In this document: positions 8,139-15,709 of the stretch, one piece after another
How the letters are laid out: each line of letters opens with the position of its first letter
How positions within the stretch are numbered: position 1 is the first letter of the stretch
The notes under the pieces: model-generated
Seen by the model: only the letters and a program-made list of their open reading frames with translations
Database searches by the model: none
Told to the model about the DNA's origin: nothing
Position numbers and translations under genes: made by a program
NCBI GenBank assembly: GCA_910584215.1
Contig: CAJTYI010000025.1
Span: 1-35,765, forward strand
DNA: 35,765 bases
Direction of reading: 5' to 3'
Origin: an uncultured Roseburia sp.
GTDB lineage: Bacteria > Bacillota > Clostridia > Lachnospirales > Lachnospiraceae

Positions 8139-9038
8139 ATGAATTATCAGGAATTTAAATATCAGCTCTTAGAGCTTTTGGGCCAGGAGTTCGGCCCGGA
8201 CATCACCCTCACCGTTCAGGATATTGTAAAAAACAACGGCATCCATCTGGATGGTCTGACCGTTGTCACCTCGGCGCTTAACGTTTCCCCCACGATCTAT
8301 CTCAATCACTTTTTCAGGCAATACGAGAACGGCAAGCCGATGGCAGAGATCTGTCATGATATTCTATGCATTTACCGCGAAAACCGTCCGCTAAACAATG
8401 TGGACATCTCTTTTTTTACCAACTACGATAATGTCAAATCAAACATTATATTCAAATTGATCAACTATCAAAAAAACAGCAGCCTTTTGGAGGACGTGCC
8501 GCATCTGCGCCTCCTTGACCTCGCCGTCGTATTCTGCTGCCTGTTAAAGTCGGATTATACCGGCAATGCCACTATATTAATCCACAACAACCACCTGAAT
8601 TACTGGCATATCACGACCGACGATCTCTTTGCTCTCGCCCAGGACAACACGCCCCGCCTGTTGAAACCTGAGCTGCGCAATATGACGGATGTACTGTGCG
8701 AGCTCTTCTGTTCCCGCTCTCCGCACAGCAAACCCACCGACGTGTCGTCCTCCAATATGTATGTGCTCACAAACGAAAGTAAATTAAACGGCGCCGTCTG
8801 CATCCTCTACCCCGACTTGCTGCGCCAATTTGCCGACAATCAGGACAGCGACCTCTACATACTCCCCAGCAGCGTGCACGAAGTCATGCTCATCTCCGCC
8901 AGAGTGGAAAGCACGCAGGAAGAACTAAACGCCATGGTGGAGGAGGTGAACTGCTCCCAGCTGATGCCAGAAGAAGTTCTCTCCAACCACGCCTATTATT
9001 ACGACCGGCAGACCGGCCAGATACAAGCCACTTTTTGA
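8139..9038 (+). CDS. DUF5688-family protein
   Basis: A soluble, acidic 299-aa protein with no signal peptide or membrane segment. It resembles the DUF5688 proteins of Lachnospiraceae, often present in several copies per genome and without an assigned function. Typical features seen are an N-terminal helical start (MNYQEFKYQLLELL), an IYLNHFFRQYENG-like region near residue 55, a middle region LLDLAVVFCCLL, and a C-terminal AYYYDRQTGQIQ. AAAGGAG lies seven bases before the ATG, so the start is firm. It is the only convincing plus-strand gene here. It ends seven bases from the glgA stop in a convergent arrangement with no terminator visible between them. A possible 0A box lies upstream. I cannot assign a function. 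Confidence 0.85.
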   Translation: MNYQEFKYQLLELLGQEFGPDITLTVQDIVKNNGIHLDGLTVVTSALNVSPTIYLNHFFRQYENGKPMAEICHDILCIYRENRPLNNVDISFFTNYDNVKSNIIFKLINYQKNSSLLEDVPHLRLLDLAVVFCCLLKSDYTGNATILIHNNHLNYWHITTDDLFALAQDNTPRLLKPELRNMTDVLCELFCSRSPHSKPTDVSSSNMYVLTNESKLNGAVCILYPDLLRQFADNQDSDLYILPSSVHEVMLISARVESTQEELNAMVEEVNCSQLMPEEVLSNHAYYYDRQTGQIQATF

Positions 9039-9045
9039 GACCGCA

Positions 9046-10482
9046 TCACCGTTGATACAGAGTCGCATATTCCCGCGCGGATGACTCCCACGAAAAATCC
9101 TGCTCCATATCTCTTTGCAATATCTGATCCCAATCTTCTCTGTGGTCATAATAGATCTGCATCGCATACCAGATCGTGTGCAGCAGTTCCTCCGCGTTAA
9201 AATTGGCAAAGGAAAAGCCGGTTCCCGTTTTTTCGTATTCATTGTAAGGCTCCACGGTGTCCCTAAGGCCGCCCGTCTCGCGCACAATCGGCACCGTGCC
9301 GTAACGCATACCGATCATCTGCGACAGTCCGCATGGCTCAAACAGAGAGGGCATCAGAAACGCATCGCTGGCGGCATATATCTTATGTGCCTTTTCCTCG
9401 GAATATCCGATTATCACTCTCATCTTCTCGGGATAGCGGGAAGCGATATCACGGAGTGCATTTTGGTAGCGGTCCTCTCCGGTTCCCATCACCACAAATT
9501 GTATCCTGCTCTCCGCTAAAAGTTGCTCGAGAATATGCAAGATTAAGTCAAAACCTTTCTGATTGGTCATACGGGAAACCATGCCAAGCAGGATTGTATC
9601 CGCCTCTGCGGGAAGTCCCAGCTCCTTTTGCAAACCGGCTTTATTGGCCGCTTTGCCAGCCACGGCATCCTTTGCGCCGTATTGTTTCCAGACTGCCTCG
9701 TCTGTTTGCGGGTCAAACACCTGATAATCAATACCGTTGGTGACCGCATAGAGGTCTGCGCTTCTCTGGTGAAACAGCCCGTTTAGCCCCTCGCCGCCCT
9801 CTTTGGTTGTGATCTCAAAGGCATAACTCTTGCTGACGGTTGTAATCATATCCGCGTACACGCAGCCGCCTTTCAGATAATTGGCTTCCCCGTAAAACTC
9901 CAGCTTATCCGGTGTAAATACCTGTGGCGGCAGTCCGGTGATATCCATGACCTCATCCAAAATCCAGCGCCCTTGGAACTTCAGATTATGAATGGAAAAC
10001 ATGGTCTTGATACCGGCATAATAGTTGTCCGAACTAAAAACGGTGCGCAGATATACCGGTACCAACCCGGTCTGCCAATCATGGCAGTGGATCACATCGG
10101 GACAAAAATCAAGGTACGGCAATGCCTCCAAAACTGCCTTTGAGAAAAAAGCAAATTTCTCCACGTCCTCATAAATGTTGTGATAGGGCTGGCTGCCGGC
10201 AAAATAATATTTGTTGTCGACAAAATAAAACGTGATTCCCTCATATTGGGTCGTCAATATCCCGGCATATTGCTGCCGCCATCCCAAATTCACATAAAAA
10301 TGACATAAAAATTGAAGCTGTTCCGTCCATTTTTCGTCCATACAGGCATACTTTGGCAAAATCACACGCACGTCAAAGGCCTCTTTGTCAAAATAGCGCG
10401 GCAGAGAGCCCGTAACATCGGCCAAACCTCCTGTTTTCATGAAAGGAACAGCTTCTGAAGCTGCAAATAATATTCTCTTCAA
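9046..10482 (-). CDS. glgA: Glycogen (ADP-glucose starch) synthase
   Basis: Transfers glucose from ADP-glucose to growing alpha-1,4-glucan; it is a GT5 enzyme of glycogen storage. The ADP-glucose-binding motif KTGGLADV is at K16, HCHDWQTGL is present, and the GT-B C-terminal domain has the EPCGLSQMIGMRYG acid-base loop. The start is decided by the ribosome binding site. An ATG at 10503 has none, whereas a TTG at 10482 lies seven bases after GGGAGGG and gives MKRILFAASE, the standard GlgA N-terminus, for a product of 478 aa (family 475-485). It is probably transcribed from the promoter at 10516-10544, which sits directly beyond the spo0A stop; read-through from spo0A is also possible. No other glg gene is present. 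Clostridia often accumulate glycogen (granulose) before sporulation, which makes the position next to spo0A suggestive. Confidence 0.95.
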   Translation of the reverse strand: MKRILFAASEAVPFMKTGGLADVTGSLPRYFDKEAFDVRVILPKYACMDEKWTEQLQFLCHFYVNLGWRQQYAGILTTQYEGITFYFVDNKYYFAGSQPYHNIYEDVEKFAFFSKAVLEALPYLDFCPDVIHCHDWQTGLVPVYLRTVFSSDNYYAGIKTMFSIHNLKFQGRWILDEVMDITGLPPQVFTPDKLEFYGEANYLKGGCVYADMITTVSKSYAFEITTKEGGEGLNGLFHQRSADLYAVTNGIDYQVFDPQTDEAVWKQYGAKDAVAGKAANKAGLQKELGLPAEADTILLGMVSRMTNQKGFDLILHILEQLLAESRIQFVVMGTGEDRYQNALRDIASRYPEKMRVIIGYSEEKAHKIYAASDAFLMPSLFEPCGLSQMIGMRYGTVPIVRETGGLRDTVEPYNEYEKTGTGFSFANFNAEELLHTIWYAMQIYYDHREDWDQILQRDMEQDFSWESSAREYATLYQR

Positions 10483-10515
10483 GTTATATCCCTCCCAGAT
10501 CATTATTCTAAGAGT

Positions 10516-10544
10516 ATTATAACCTTTTCTCTCTCATCTGAAAA
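10516..10544 (-). promoter_or_regulatory. Promoter of glgA
   Basis: Minus strand: TTTTCA, a 17-base spacer, then a perfect TATAAT, beginning four bases past the spo0A stop codon. The -35 is only a partial match. Confidence 0.55.
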
Positions 10545-10547
10545 GTA

Positions 10548-11363
10548 CTAATGCATCTTATATTCCAGACGAATGCGATCTGTTATCAGCGCAATGAACT
10601 CGGAATTTGTCGGCTTACCTTTTCCATTATGTATGGTGTAACCAAACATTTCATCGATGGTATCCATCTTGCCCCTGCTCCATGCAACTTCTATCGCGTG
10701 GCGTATTGCGCGCTCCACTCGGCTTGAAGTCGTCTGATATTTTTTGGCGATCGTGGGATATAAAATCTTTGTGATGGAATTGAGCATTTCCATATCTCCG
10801 ACGGACATTACAATGGCATCCCGCAGATACTGATATCCCTTGATATGCGCTGGTACACCGATCTCATGGATGATGGCCGTCACATCTGCCTCGAGATTAT
10901 ACGGCTTCGCCTCCATATCCGACACCGCATTATTCTCACGGTAAATATCTTTTACTTTCCGCTCCTGGGATTTTGTCACGGAACGACGCCTGATCACATA
11001 CTTGATGCGGTCAATCACCACATCATTCTCGAAAGGCTTCATGATATAATAAACTGCACCTTTTTGAAAAGCATCGTCTGTGATTTCCTCTGAACCAATG
11101 GCACTGATCATTATAAATTCGGGATGTTTCTTGATACTCTTATCGCTGTTTACTTTATCCAACACACCGATCCCATCCAACTGCGGCATAATGAGATCGA
11201 GCAGCACAACGTCCGGCTCCGTGTCTTTTATCATACGGTAGGCTTCCTCTCCATCCTTTGCGGTTCCTACAACATTTAATTCATCATCGTTGGCGATGAT
11301 ATGTTCCAAAAGTTGCAGCATTTTCTGATTATCATCGGCAATAGCTACATTTATTTTTTCCAT
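10548..11363 (-). CDS. spo0A: Sporulation master regulator Spo0A
   Basis: The response regulator that commits the cell to sporulation when phosphorylated. It has 271 aa. The N-terminal receiver domain (about 5-125) has acidic residues D10/D11, phosphoacceptor D56 in VVLLDLIMP, S87 and K109. The C-terminal Spo0A DNA-binding domain (about 150-270) contains the highly conserved recognition-helix region SRVERAIRHAIEVAW and ends NSEFIALITDRIRLEY. The ATG at 11363 follows GGAGAG at four to five bases; the ATG four codons earlier has no better site. It is transcribed away from the signalling operon that ends at 11528. A perfect 0A box lies about 185 bp upstream, and the spacer between holds a repeated 13-mer (11431-11482), either of which could regulate it. 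No clean sigma-A or sigma-H promoter could be assigned. Confidence 0.97.
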   Translation of the reverse strand: MEKINVAIADDNQKMLQLLEHIIANDDELNVVGTAKDGEEAYRMIKDTEPDVVLLDLIMPQLDGIGVLDKVNSDKSIKKHPEFIMISAIGSEEITDDAFQKGAVYYIMKPFENDVVIDRIKYVIRRRSVTKSQERKVKDIYRENNAVSDMEAKPYNLEADVTAIIHEIGVPAHIKGYQYLRDAIVMSVGDMEMLNSITKILYPTIAKKYQTTSSRVERAIRHAIEVAWSRGKMDTIDEMFGYTIHNGKGKPTNSEFIALITDRIRLEYKMH

Positions 11364-11430
11364 AATTCTCTCCATTCCTGCGCTGCTATTCTACGCCACG
11401 ATGCTTTATTAACCCTTAAGACGTTTCAGG

Positions 11431-11482
11431 TACATGCTGTCCGTTGTCAAACATACGGCCGGCCTAAGATACATGCTGTCCG
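11431..11482. repeat. Two exact 13-bp direct repeats in the spo0A upstream region
   Basis: TACATGCTGTCCG occurs at 11431-11443 and again at 11470-11482, 39 bp apart start to start. A weaker third copy (9 of 13) starts near 11506. They lie between the spo0A ATG and the end of the upstream gene, where an operator would be expected. Nothing identifies the binding factor. Confidence 0.55.
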
Positions 11483-11527
11483 CGTTTTCTTTACGCGTGG
11501 CGCGATACTTGCTGCTTAAGTATCTTA

Positions 11528-12340
11528 CTAATTTGTATGCGTTGAAATTTGTCGAACTTCGTCGTTAAATATGGATATCTTTTCCAAAAATGTCAAAGAT
11601 TGCGTAATCGCGGCAAGTTCCTTTACTTCCAACAGAATACTTTTATCCAGCAGACCATATTTTTTCAAAAGCGCAGATACAAACTCCCACGGAATATTCC
11701 CGGCTCCCACTGCAAGATGTTCGTCGTAAACCAGATGATTATCGTTTATGTGCAGATGCATAATATAGGGCGAAAGCTGCCCAAACCATTCATCCGGCTT
11801 ACTTTGCATCAACATCATATGTCCCACATCAAGACAGACCCCTACTCTCACCTCTCCACTAAAAAGTTCCATCAGTGCGCGCAGAGGCTCGGGCGAATCA
11901 TCGAACATATTTTCCATGTAAATCCTCGTGTCTCTGCTGGTGGAGAGCAACGTTTCGATCGCCTTTGCCGTTAGCTCCAGCCAGTTTTTAAAGTACCAGT
12001 CCTGATTTAAAAATTGAGGATTGATGTTGGTATGAAACACCACGCCACGACACTGCAGCTGTTCTGCAATTTCCATCGACCGCTGCATCCTCGCCACACT
12101 GTGATTCCGTATCCCCTCGTCTAAGCTAAACGGAATCATATCAAAAAACACCCCATGCAGGGTGTCCCTCCCCGCAGGCCGCATGAGAGACTGGTATCCT
12201 CTGATGCGCTCTGCCAATGCCGTTTTGTCATCTAAAAGTGACGGCATAAAGAAATCGTTATACTCGAAACCCAGCTGTCTCTCCTGTGCCAGTTCGGTAT
12301 ACCGCTCTAACTCATCCCATTTTGGAATTATCTCTAACAT
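11528..12340 (-). CDS. Xylose-isomerase-like TIM-barrel protein (sugar phosphate isomerase/epimerase family)
   Basis: A 270-aa protein of the AP_endonuc_2/xylose-isomerase-like TIM-barrel superfamily (PF01261). Strand and loop signatures include VVFHTNINPQ, IYMENMFDDSPEPL, VGVCLDVGHMML, YIMHLHINDNH and ILLEVKEL, where E, D, H and E residues form the usual divalent-metal site. The superfamily spans sugar isomerases, epimerases and endonuclease IV, so the substrate is unknown; it lacks the extra length and loops of a typical Nfo. A GTG at 12352 is possible, but the ATG at 12340 has GAGG six bases upstream and begins eight bases past the stop of the HD-GYP gene, showing it is the last gene of that operon. 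The last codons contain a perfect Spo0A box. Confidence 0.82.
   Translation of the reverse strand: MLEIIPKWDELERYTELAQERQLGFEYNDFFMPSLLDDKTALAERIRGYQSLMRPAGRDTLHGVFFDMIPFSLDEGIRNHSVARMQRSMEIAEQLQCRGVVFHTNINPQFLNQDWYFKNWLELTAKAIETLLSTSRDTRIYMENMFDDSPEPLRALMELFSGEVRVGVCLDVGHMMLMQSKPDEWFGQLSPYIMHLHINDNHLVYDEHLAVGAGNIPWEFVSALLKKYGLLDKSILLEVKELAAITQSLTFLEKISIFNDEVRQISTHTN
11548..11556 (+). promoter_or_regulatory. Candidate Spo0A binding site (0A box) upstream of spo0A
   Basis: TTTGTCGAA is a perfect match to the 0A-box consensus. It lies 185 bp upstream of the spo0A start, within the 3' coding end of the TIM-barrel gene. Spo0A autoregulation is known in Bacillus. About one such match is expected by chance in a window of this size, so position is the only support. 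Confidence 0.4.
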
Positions 12341-12348
12341 CCCATTCC

Positions 12349-13869
12349 TCACTTTACTGCCTGTTCCTGCTTAGCCTTTGTCTCCTGCTGATTTTCAGCA
12401 GTAAATCTCATGTCACAACCCCTTTTCCCCATTGCCTCCTCAAACAATTTGATCACTTCCTCGTCCAACTTGCCCTCTTTAGCCATACGGTGTAAAATCC
12501 CAAACGCCTGCTCGTTTTCGATAGACTTTTTATAAGGACGATCCGCGGAGGTTAAAGCCTCATAGATATCGACAACGGTGAGAATTCTCGCCTCAAACGG
12601 AATCTCCTCTCCTTTTAATCCGTCAGGATACCCGCTGCCGTTTAATAGCTCATGATGTTTTCCCGCCCAGTCTACAATATGTGGATAGCGCTTTTCAAAA
12701 TTCATCTTGTTGAGATAGCGCACCGTATACAGCACATGGGACTGAATGATATCACGTTCCCGCCGCGTCAGATTGCCCTCGCGCACGGAAAGCACCTCCG
12801 TCTCTTCCAGTGTAAGATACTTGATGTAAGCGCCCATGGAATCCATATACGCCCGCTCTGACATCTCTTTGACAAACGCTAACTGTTCCTCATTTAGATG
12901 GCTGCTGCGGTTGATCTCTTCGATCCTTGCCTTCGCTGTCAGGAGTTCATTTTTAATCGCGATCCACTCTTCCTTGTCAATCCTTCTCTCACAATAATCT
13001 ACATGATAAAGCGTAATCAGATAATCAAATCGCTGCTGTACGAGTTCTAAACGCTCCCCCAGCCTGGTAGACTTATCAATCACCTCCGCCGGCACGACGA
13101 GTTTTCCGATATCGTGCATCAAAGCTGCCATCAGCAGCTCTTTTTTTTCGTTGTAACCGAAAAAATGCGCGCACTTTCCTTTCTTGTGCAATTCATTGAT
13201 GTGGTCGATCATCACTTCCGTATACAAATAGACGTTGCGCGAGTGATAATAATTGTATGGCGTCCTCGTATCAATGGCATCCGTAAATGCCTGCGTGATG
13301 GAGATCATAAGCTGCTCGATCTCCTGCATATACATCATATTGGAAAGTGCGACGGCTCCCTGAGCGGCCAGTGCCTGCGCAGCCAGCTCGATCTCCCTGT
13401 CATAGGCGATCGCCTTGCCGTTCTCATCTAAAGCATTGATCAGTTGAACCACGCCCACAAGATTGCCCTCGTGATTCAACAGTGGATAGACTAACATAGA
13501 AGTGGTACGATAACCGGTCATCTTATCGTATTTTCCCGGCCCGCTGAAATCAAACTCTTCGCTTTCATAGACGTCCGGGATATTCATAATCTCCCGATGA
13601 ATTGCCGCGTAAGCGCAGACATTTTTTTCGTCCATGGGCACGGGAGGGTAGAGCTTGTCGTCCTTGATCGTCTGGTTGATCTGCATACTTCTGTTTTTCA
13701 TCACAGCAAACTGCAGCGCGTCATCCACATACATATAGAGCGTCCCGGCATCGCTGTTTGTGATATCCATGGCACAGTCTATAATCTTTGACAACAACTT
13801 ATCATAATCGCGCTCTGCCGAAAGCTGTATTCCCAAATTAAGGATTTCATCCATGACTGTCTGATTCAT
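12349..13869 (-). CDS. GAF-domain HD-GYP phosphohydrolase (probable cyclic-di-nucleotide phosphodiesterase)
   Basis: A cytoplasmic 506-aa protein. An N-terminal GAF domain (about 20-180) is a likely ligand or redox sensor. An HD-GYP domain follows, with metal ligands H209 (YYHSRNVYLYTE), H252-D253 (MHDIGK), H378 and H405-H406, then NGSGYPDGL at 410-418. The motif is normally HHE..DGSGYP, so N410 replaces an aspartate. An insertion of roughly 80-90 residues, mostly helical and charged (about 275-365), separates HDIGK from the second half of the domain. HD-GYP proteins generally hydrolyse cyclic-di-GMP, or in some cases 3'3'-cGAMP; the activity here is inferred. GGAGGT precedes the ATG, which overlaps the end of the cyclase gene by 23 bp, implying translational coupling. 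Confidence 0.88.
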   Translation of the reverse strand: MNQTVMDEILNLGIQLSAERDYDKLLSKIIDCAMDITNSDAGTLYMYVDDALQFAVMKNRSMQINQTIKDDKLYPPVPMDEKNVCAYAAIHREIMNIPDVYESEEFDFSGPGKYDKMTGYRTTSMLVYPLLNHEGNLVGVVQLINALDENGKAIAYDREIELAAQALAAQGAVALSNMMYMQEIEQLMISITQAFTDAIDTRTPYNYYHSRNVYLYTEVMIDHINELHKKGKCAHFFGYNEKKELLMAALMHDIGKLVVPAEVIDKSTRLGERLELVQQRFDYLITLYHVDYCERRIDKEEWIAIKNELLTAKARIEEINRSSHLNEEQLAFVKEMSERAYMDSMGAYIKYLTLEETEVLSVREGNLTRRERDIIQSHVLYTVRYLNKMNFEKRYPHIVDWAGKHHELLNGSGYPDGLKGEEIPFEARILTVVDIYEALTSADRPYKKSIENEQAFGILHRMAKEGKLDEEVIKLFEEAMGKRGCDMRFTAENQQETKAKQEQAVK

Positions 13870-15655
13870 CCTCTACCTCCATCTGATAGACCATTATCTT
13901 ATCCGCCTTACCTTTTAAATCTAGTTCTCCTACCTGAGTTGCGGTATATATATCCGACAGTTGTTCATACACCTGCCCGCTAAGATACACACTGCCGCCC
14001 GGAGCTTTGCTCTCCAAACGCTCCGCCGTGTTCACTGTATCACCGATGGCGGTATAATCCATACGATAGGTACATCCGATATTGCCGATGACTGCTTTTC
14101 CGCAGTGCACACCCACACCGCACTTGATCTCAATCCCATACTTTTCGCGCAGTCCATCGTTTAATTGTCGCACGGACTGTATGATATCCCGTCCGGTCTG
14201 CACAGCTTTTGCGACGTAATTGTCCACTGACAGCGGTGCGTTGTAGACAGCCATCACCGCATCGCCGATAAATTTGTCCAACATTCCCTCGTTTTTAAAG
14301 ATTGCTGCCGTCACTGCTTCCAGATAATGATTTAAGACGTCGACTACCGCTTCCGGCTGCAACTTTTCCGACATAGAGGTAAATCCCCTGATATCGACAA
14401 ACAGCACGGCAACATCCTTTGTAATGCCGCCAAGCTCATTTTGAAAATCTTTATCTTTGGCCAGCTCCTCCACAACCTGCGGCGCAATATATTGACGAAA
14501 TACACCCAAAATCCGCCGCTTATTGACGACTTCTTTCATATATCCCGCAAAAATGCGCAACAATATGAAAACTGCCGTCACTAACAGCAGATTCCAAAAA
14601 CGCCAATAGACGCCGTTTCCATATAATACCCATGCACCGCCGGCTGTGACCCCGAGAATCAAAACGCCGCTCACCGCACTGGCAACCGTTCCCAGACGGC
14701 TGATAATTACAAGGTAAACTGCGGCAGCCAATCCCGTCAGCAGAGCGTTAAAATACCCCGGCATCTCCTGATAGGTTCGCTCCGAGAGCAGCGCATTGAC
14801 ATGATTCGCCTGTATCTCCACCCCGTTTACCACAGTCCCCCTGGCAATCGGCGCAAGATACTGATCCATCATGGCAGCTGCATAAGCTCCCACCATTACG
14901 ATGCTGTCCGCAAACAGCTTCGGGTCGTACACTCCGTTTACCACGTCCACATAAGAATACACTTCGTACATACCCGGCTCGGCAGTATAGTCAAAACCAT
15001 ATATCCCCTGTTCGTTGGTCTCTGGGACGGTCGGCAAAGCCCCCTGTGACGTCTGATAGACACGATAGGTCTCATAGGCAAAACTGTACTCCAACTCCCC
15101 GTTTTCATCGTCCATAGACAGCATAGACCTGCGTATGTAATTATCCTGATCCTGCACGACATTAGTAAAACCATGGTGAACGACCTGATTTAACGCGTCA
15201 TAGGGCCGCTCGATCTGTTCTACATACATCGTGTCAACTTCCCAGTCCCCATGTTCGTCTCTTAGCATCTTGGTTGAAAAATTAAGGTAGGATGCCGCTA
15301 CAACATTGGGCATACGCTCTGCCGCACGCACAAACGCCTCGTCGCCGGCCTCATCACGCACACCAAAATAATTGATATCGAACGCCACCACAGCCGGCTC
15401 ATACCCCTCCTCGAAAGCGTTGAGCAAATCTGCCGCATCCTGTCTCGTCCATTCGGCGAAAGGGCCCATCTCCTGCAGGCTTTTCTCATCAATGCCAATA
15501 ATCTTGATACGATTGTCTACCGGCTTTTCCCGCATTAAAAATGCGTCCGAAAGCCAATATCCCACACTCTGGAAAGGGAGCAGTAGCGTAAAGATCCCCA
15601 CCAGAATGGCGGCCAGTACGATACCGCCATACAATCTGACCCTGTTCTTTTTCAT
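13847..15655 (-). CDS. CHASE2-domain class III adenylate cyclase
   Basis: A membrane-bound 602-aa signalling enzyme. An N-terminal membrane segment (8-26) is followed by an extracellular CHASE2 sensor domain (about 28-300, including IKIIGIDEKSL, AFDINYFG and MVGAYAAAMMDQYLAP), three further spans (about 302-320, 325-345 and 353-371), and a cytoplasmic class III cyclase domain (about 410-595). Catalytic features are intact: metal aspartates D421 (LFVDIRGFT) and D465 (KFIGDAVMA), K461 and T535 at the purine-specifying positions, and N542/R546 in DTVNTAERLES for transition-state binding. The K/T pair suggests ATP rather than GTP as substrate. GGGAG precedes the ATG. The FecR-domain gene is 54 bp upstream; FecR and CHASE2-cyclase neighbours are a recurring pairing. 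cAMP signalling is uncommon in Clostridia, so the product should be tested. Confidence 0.92.
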   Translation of the reverse strand: MKKNRVRLYGGIVLAAILVGIFTLLLPFQSVGYWLSDAFLMREKPVDNRIKIIGIDEKSLQEMGPFAEWTRQDAADLLNAFEEGYEPAVVAFDINYFGVRDEAGDEAFVRAAERMPNVVAASYLNFSTKMLRDEHGDWEVDTMYVEQIERPYDALNQVVHHGFTNVVQDQDNYIRRSMLSMDDENGELEYSFAYETYRVYQTSQGALPTVPETNEQGIYGFDYTAEPGMYEVYSYVDVVNGVYDPKLFADSIVMVGAYAAAMMDQYLAPIARGTVVNGVEIQANHVNALLSERTYQEMPGYFNALLTGLAAAVYLVIISRLGTVASAVSGVLILGVTAGGAWVLYGNGVYWRFWNLLLVTAVFILLRIFAGYMKEVVNKRRILGVFRQYIAPQVVEELAKDKDFQNELGGITKDVAVLFVDIRGFTSMSEKLQPEAVVDVLNHYLEAVTAAIFKNEGMLDKFIGDAVMAVYNAPLSVDNYVAKAVQTGRDIIQSVRQLNDGLREKYGIEIKCGVGVHCGKAVIGNIGCTYRMDYTAIGDTVNTAERLESKAPGGSVYLSGQVYEQLSDIYTATQVGELDLKGKADKIMVYQMEVEDESDSHG

Positions 15656-15709
15656 AGCTGTCTCCCTCTATGTCAAGCTCTAAAAATATCGTTTTGCAAA
15701 CAAAACCGG

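Noticed and set aside
11486..11502. A CGCGT/ACGCG hairpin after the TIM-barrel gene as a terminator
   Set aside because: The stem is only 5 bp and there is no T tract on the relevant strand.
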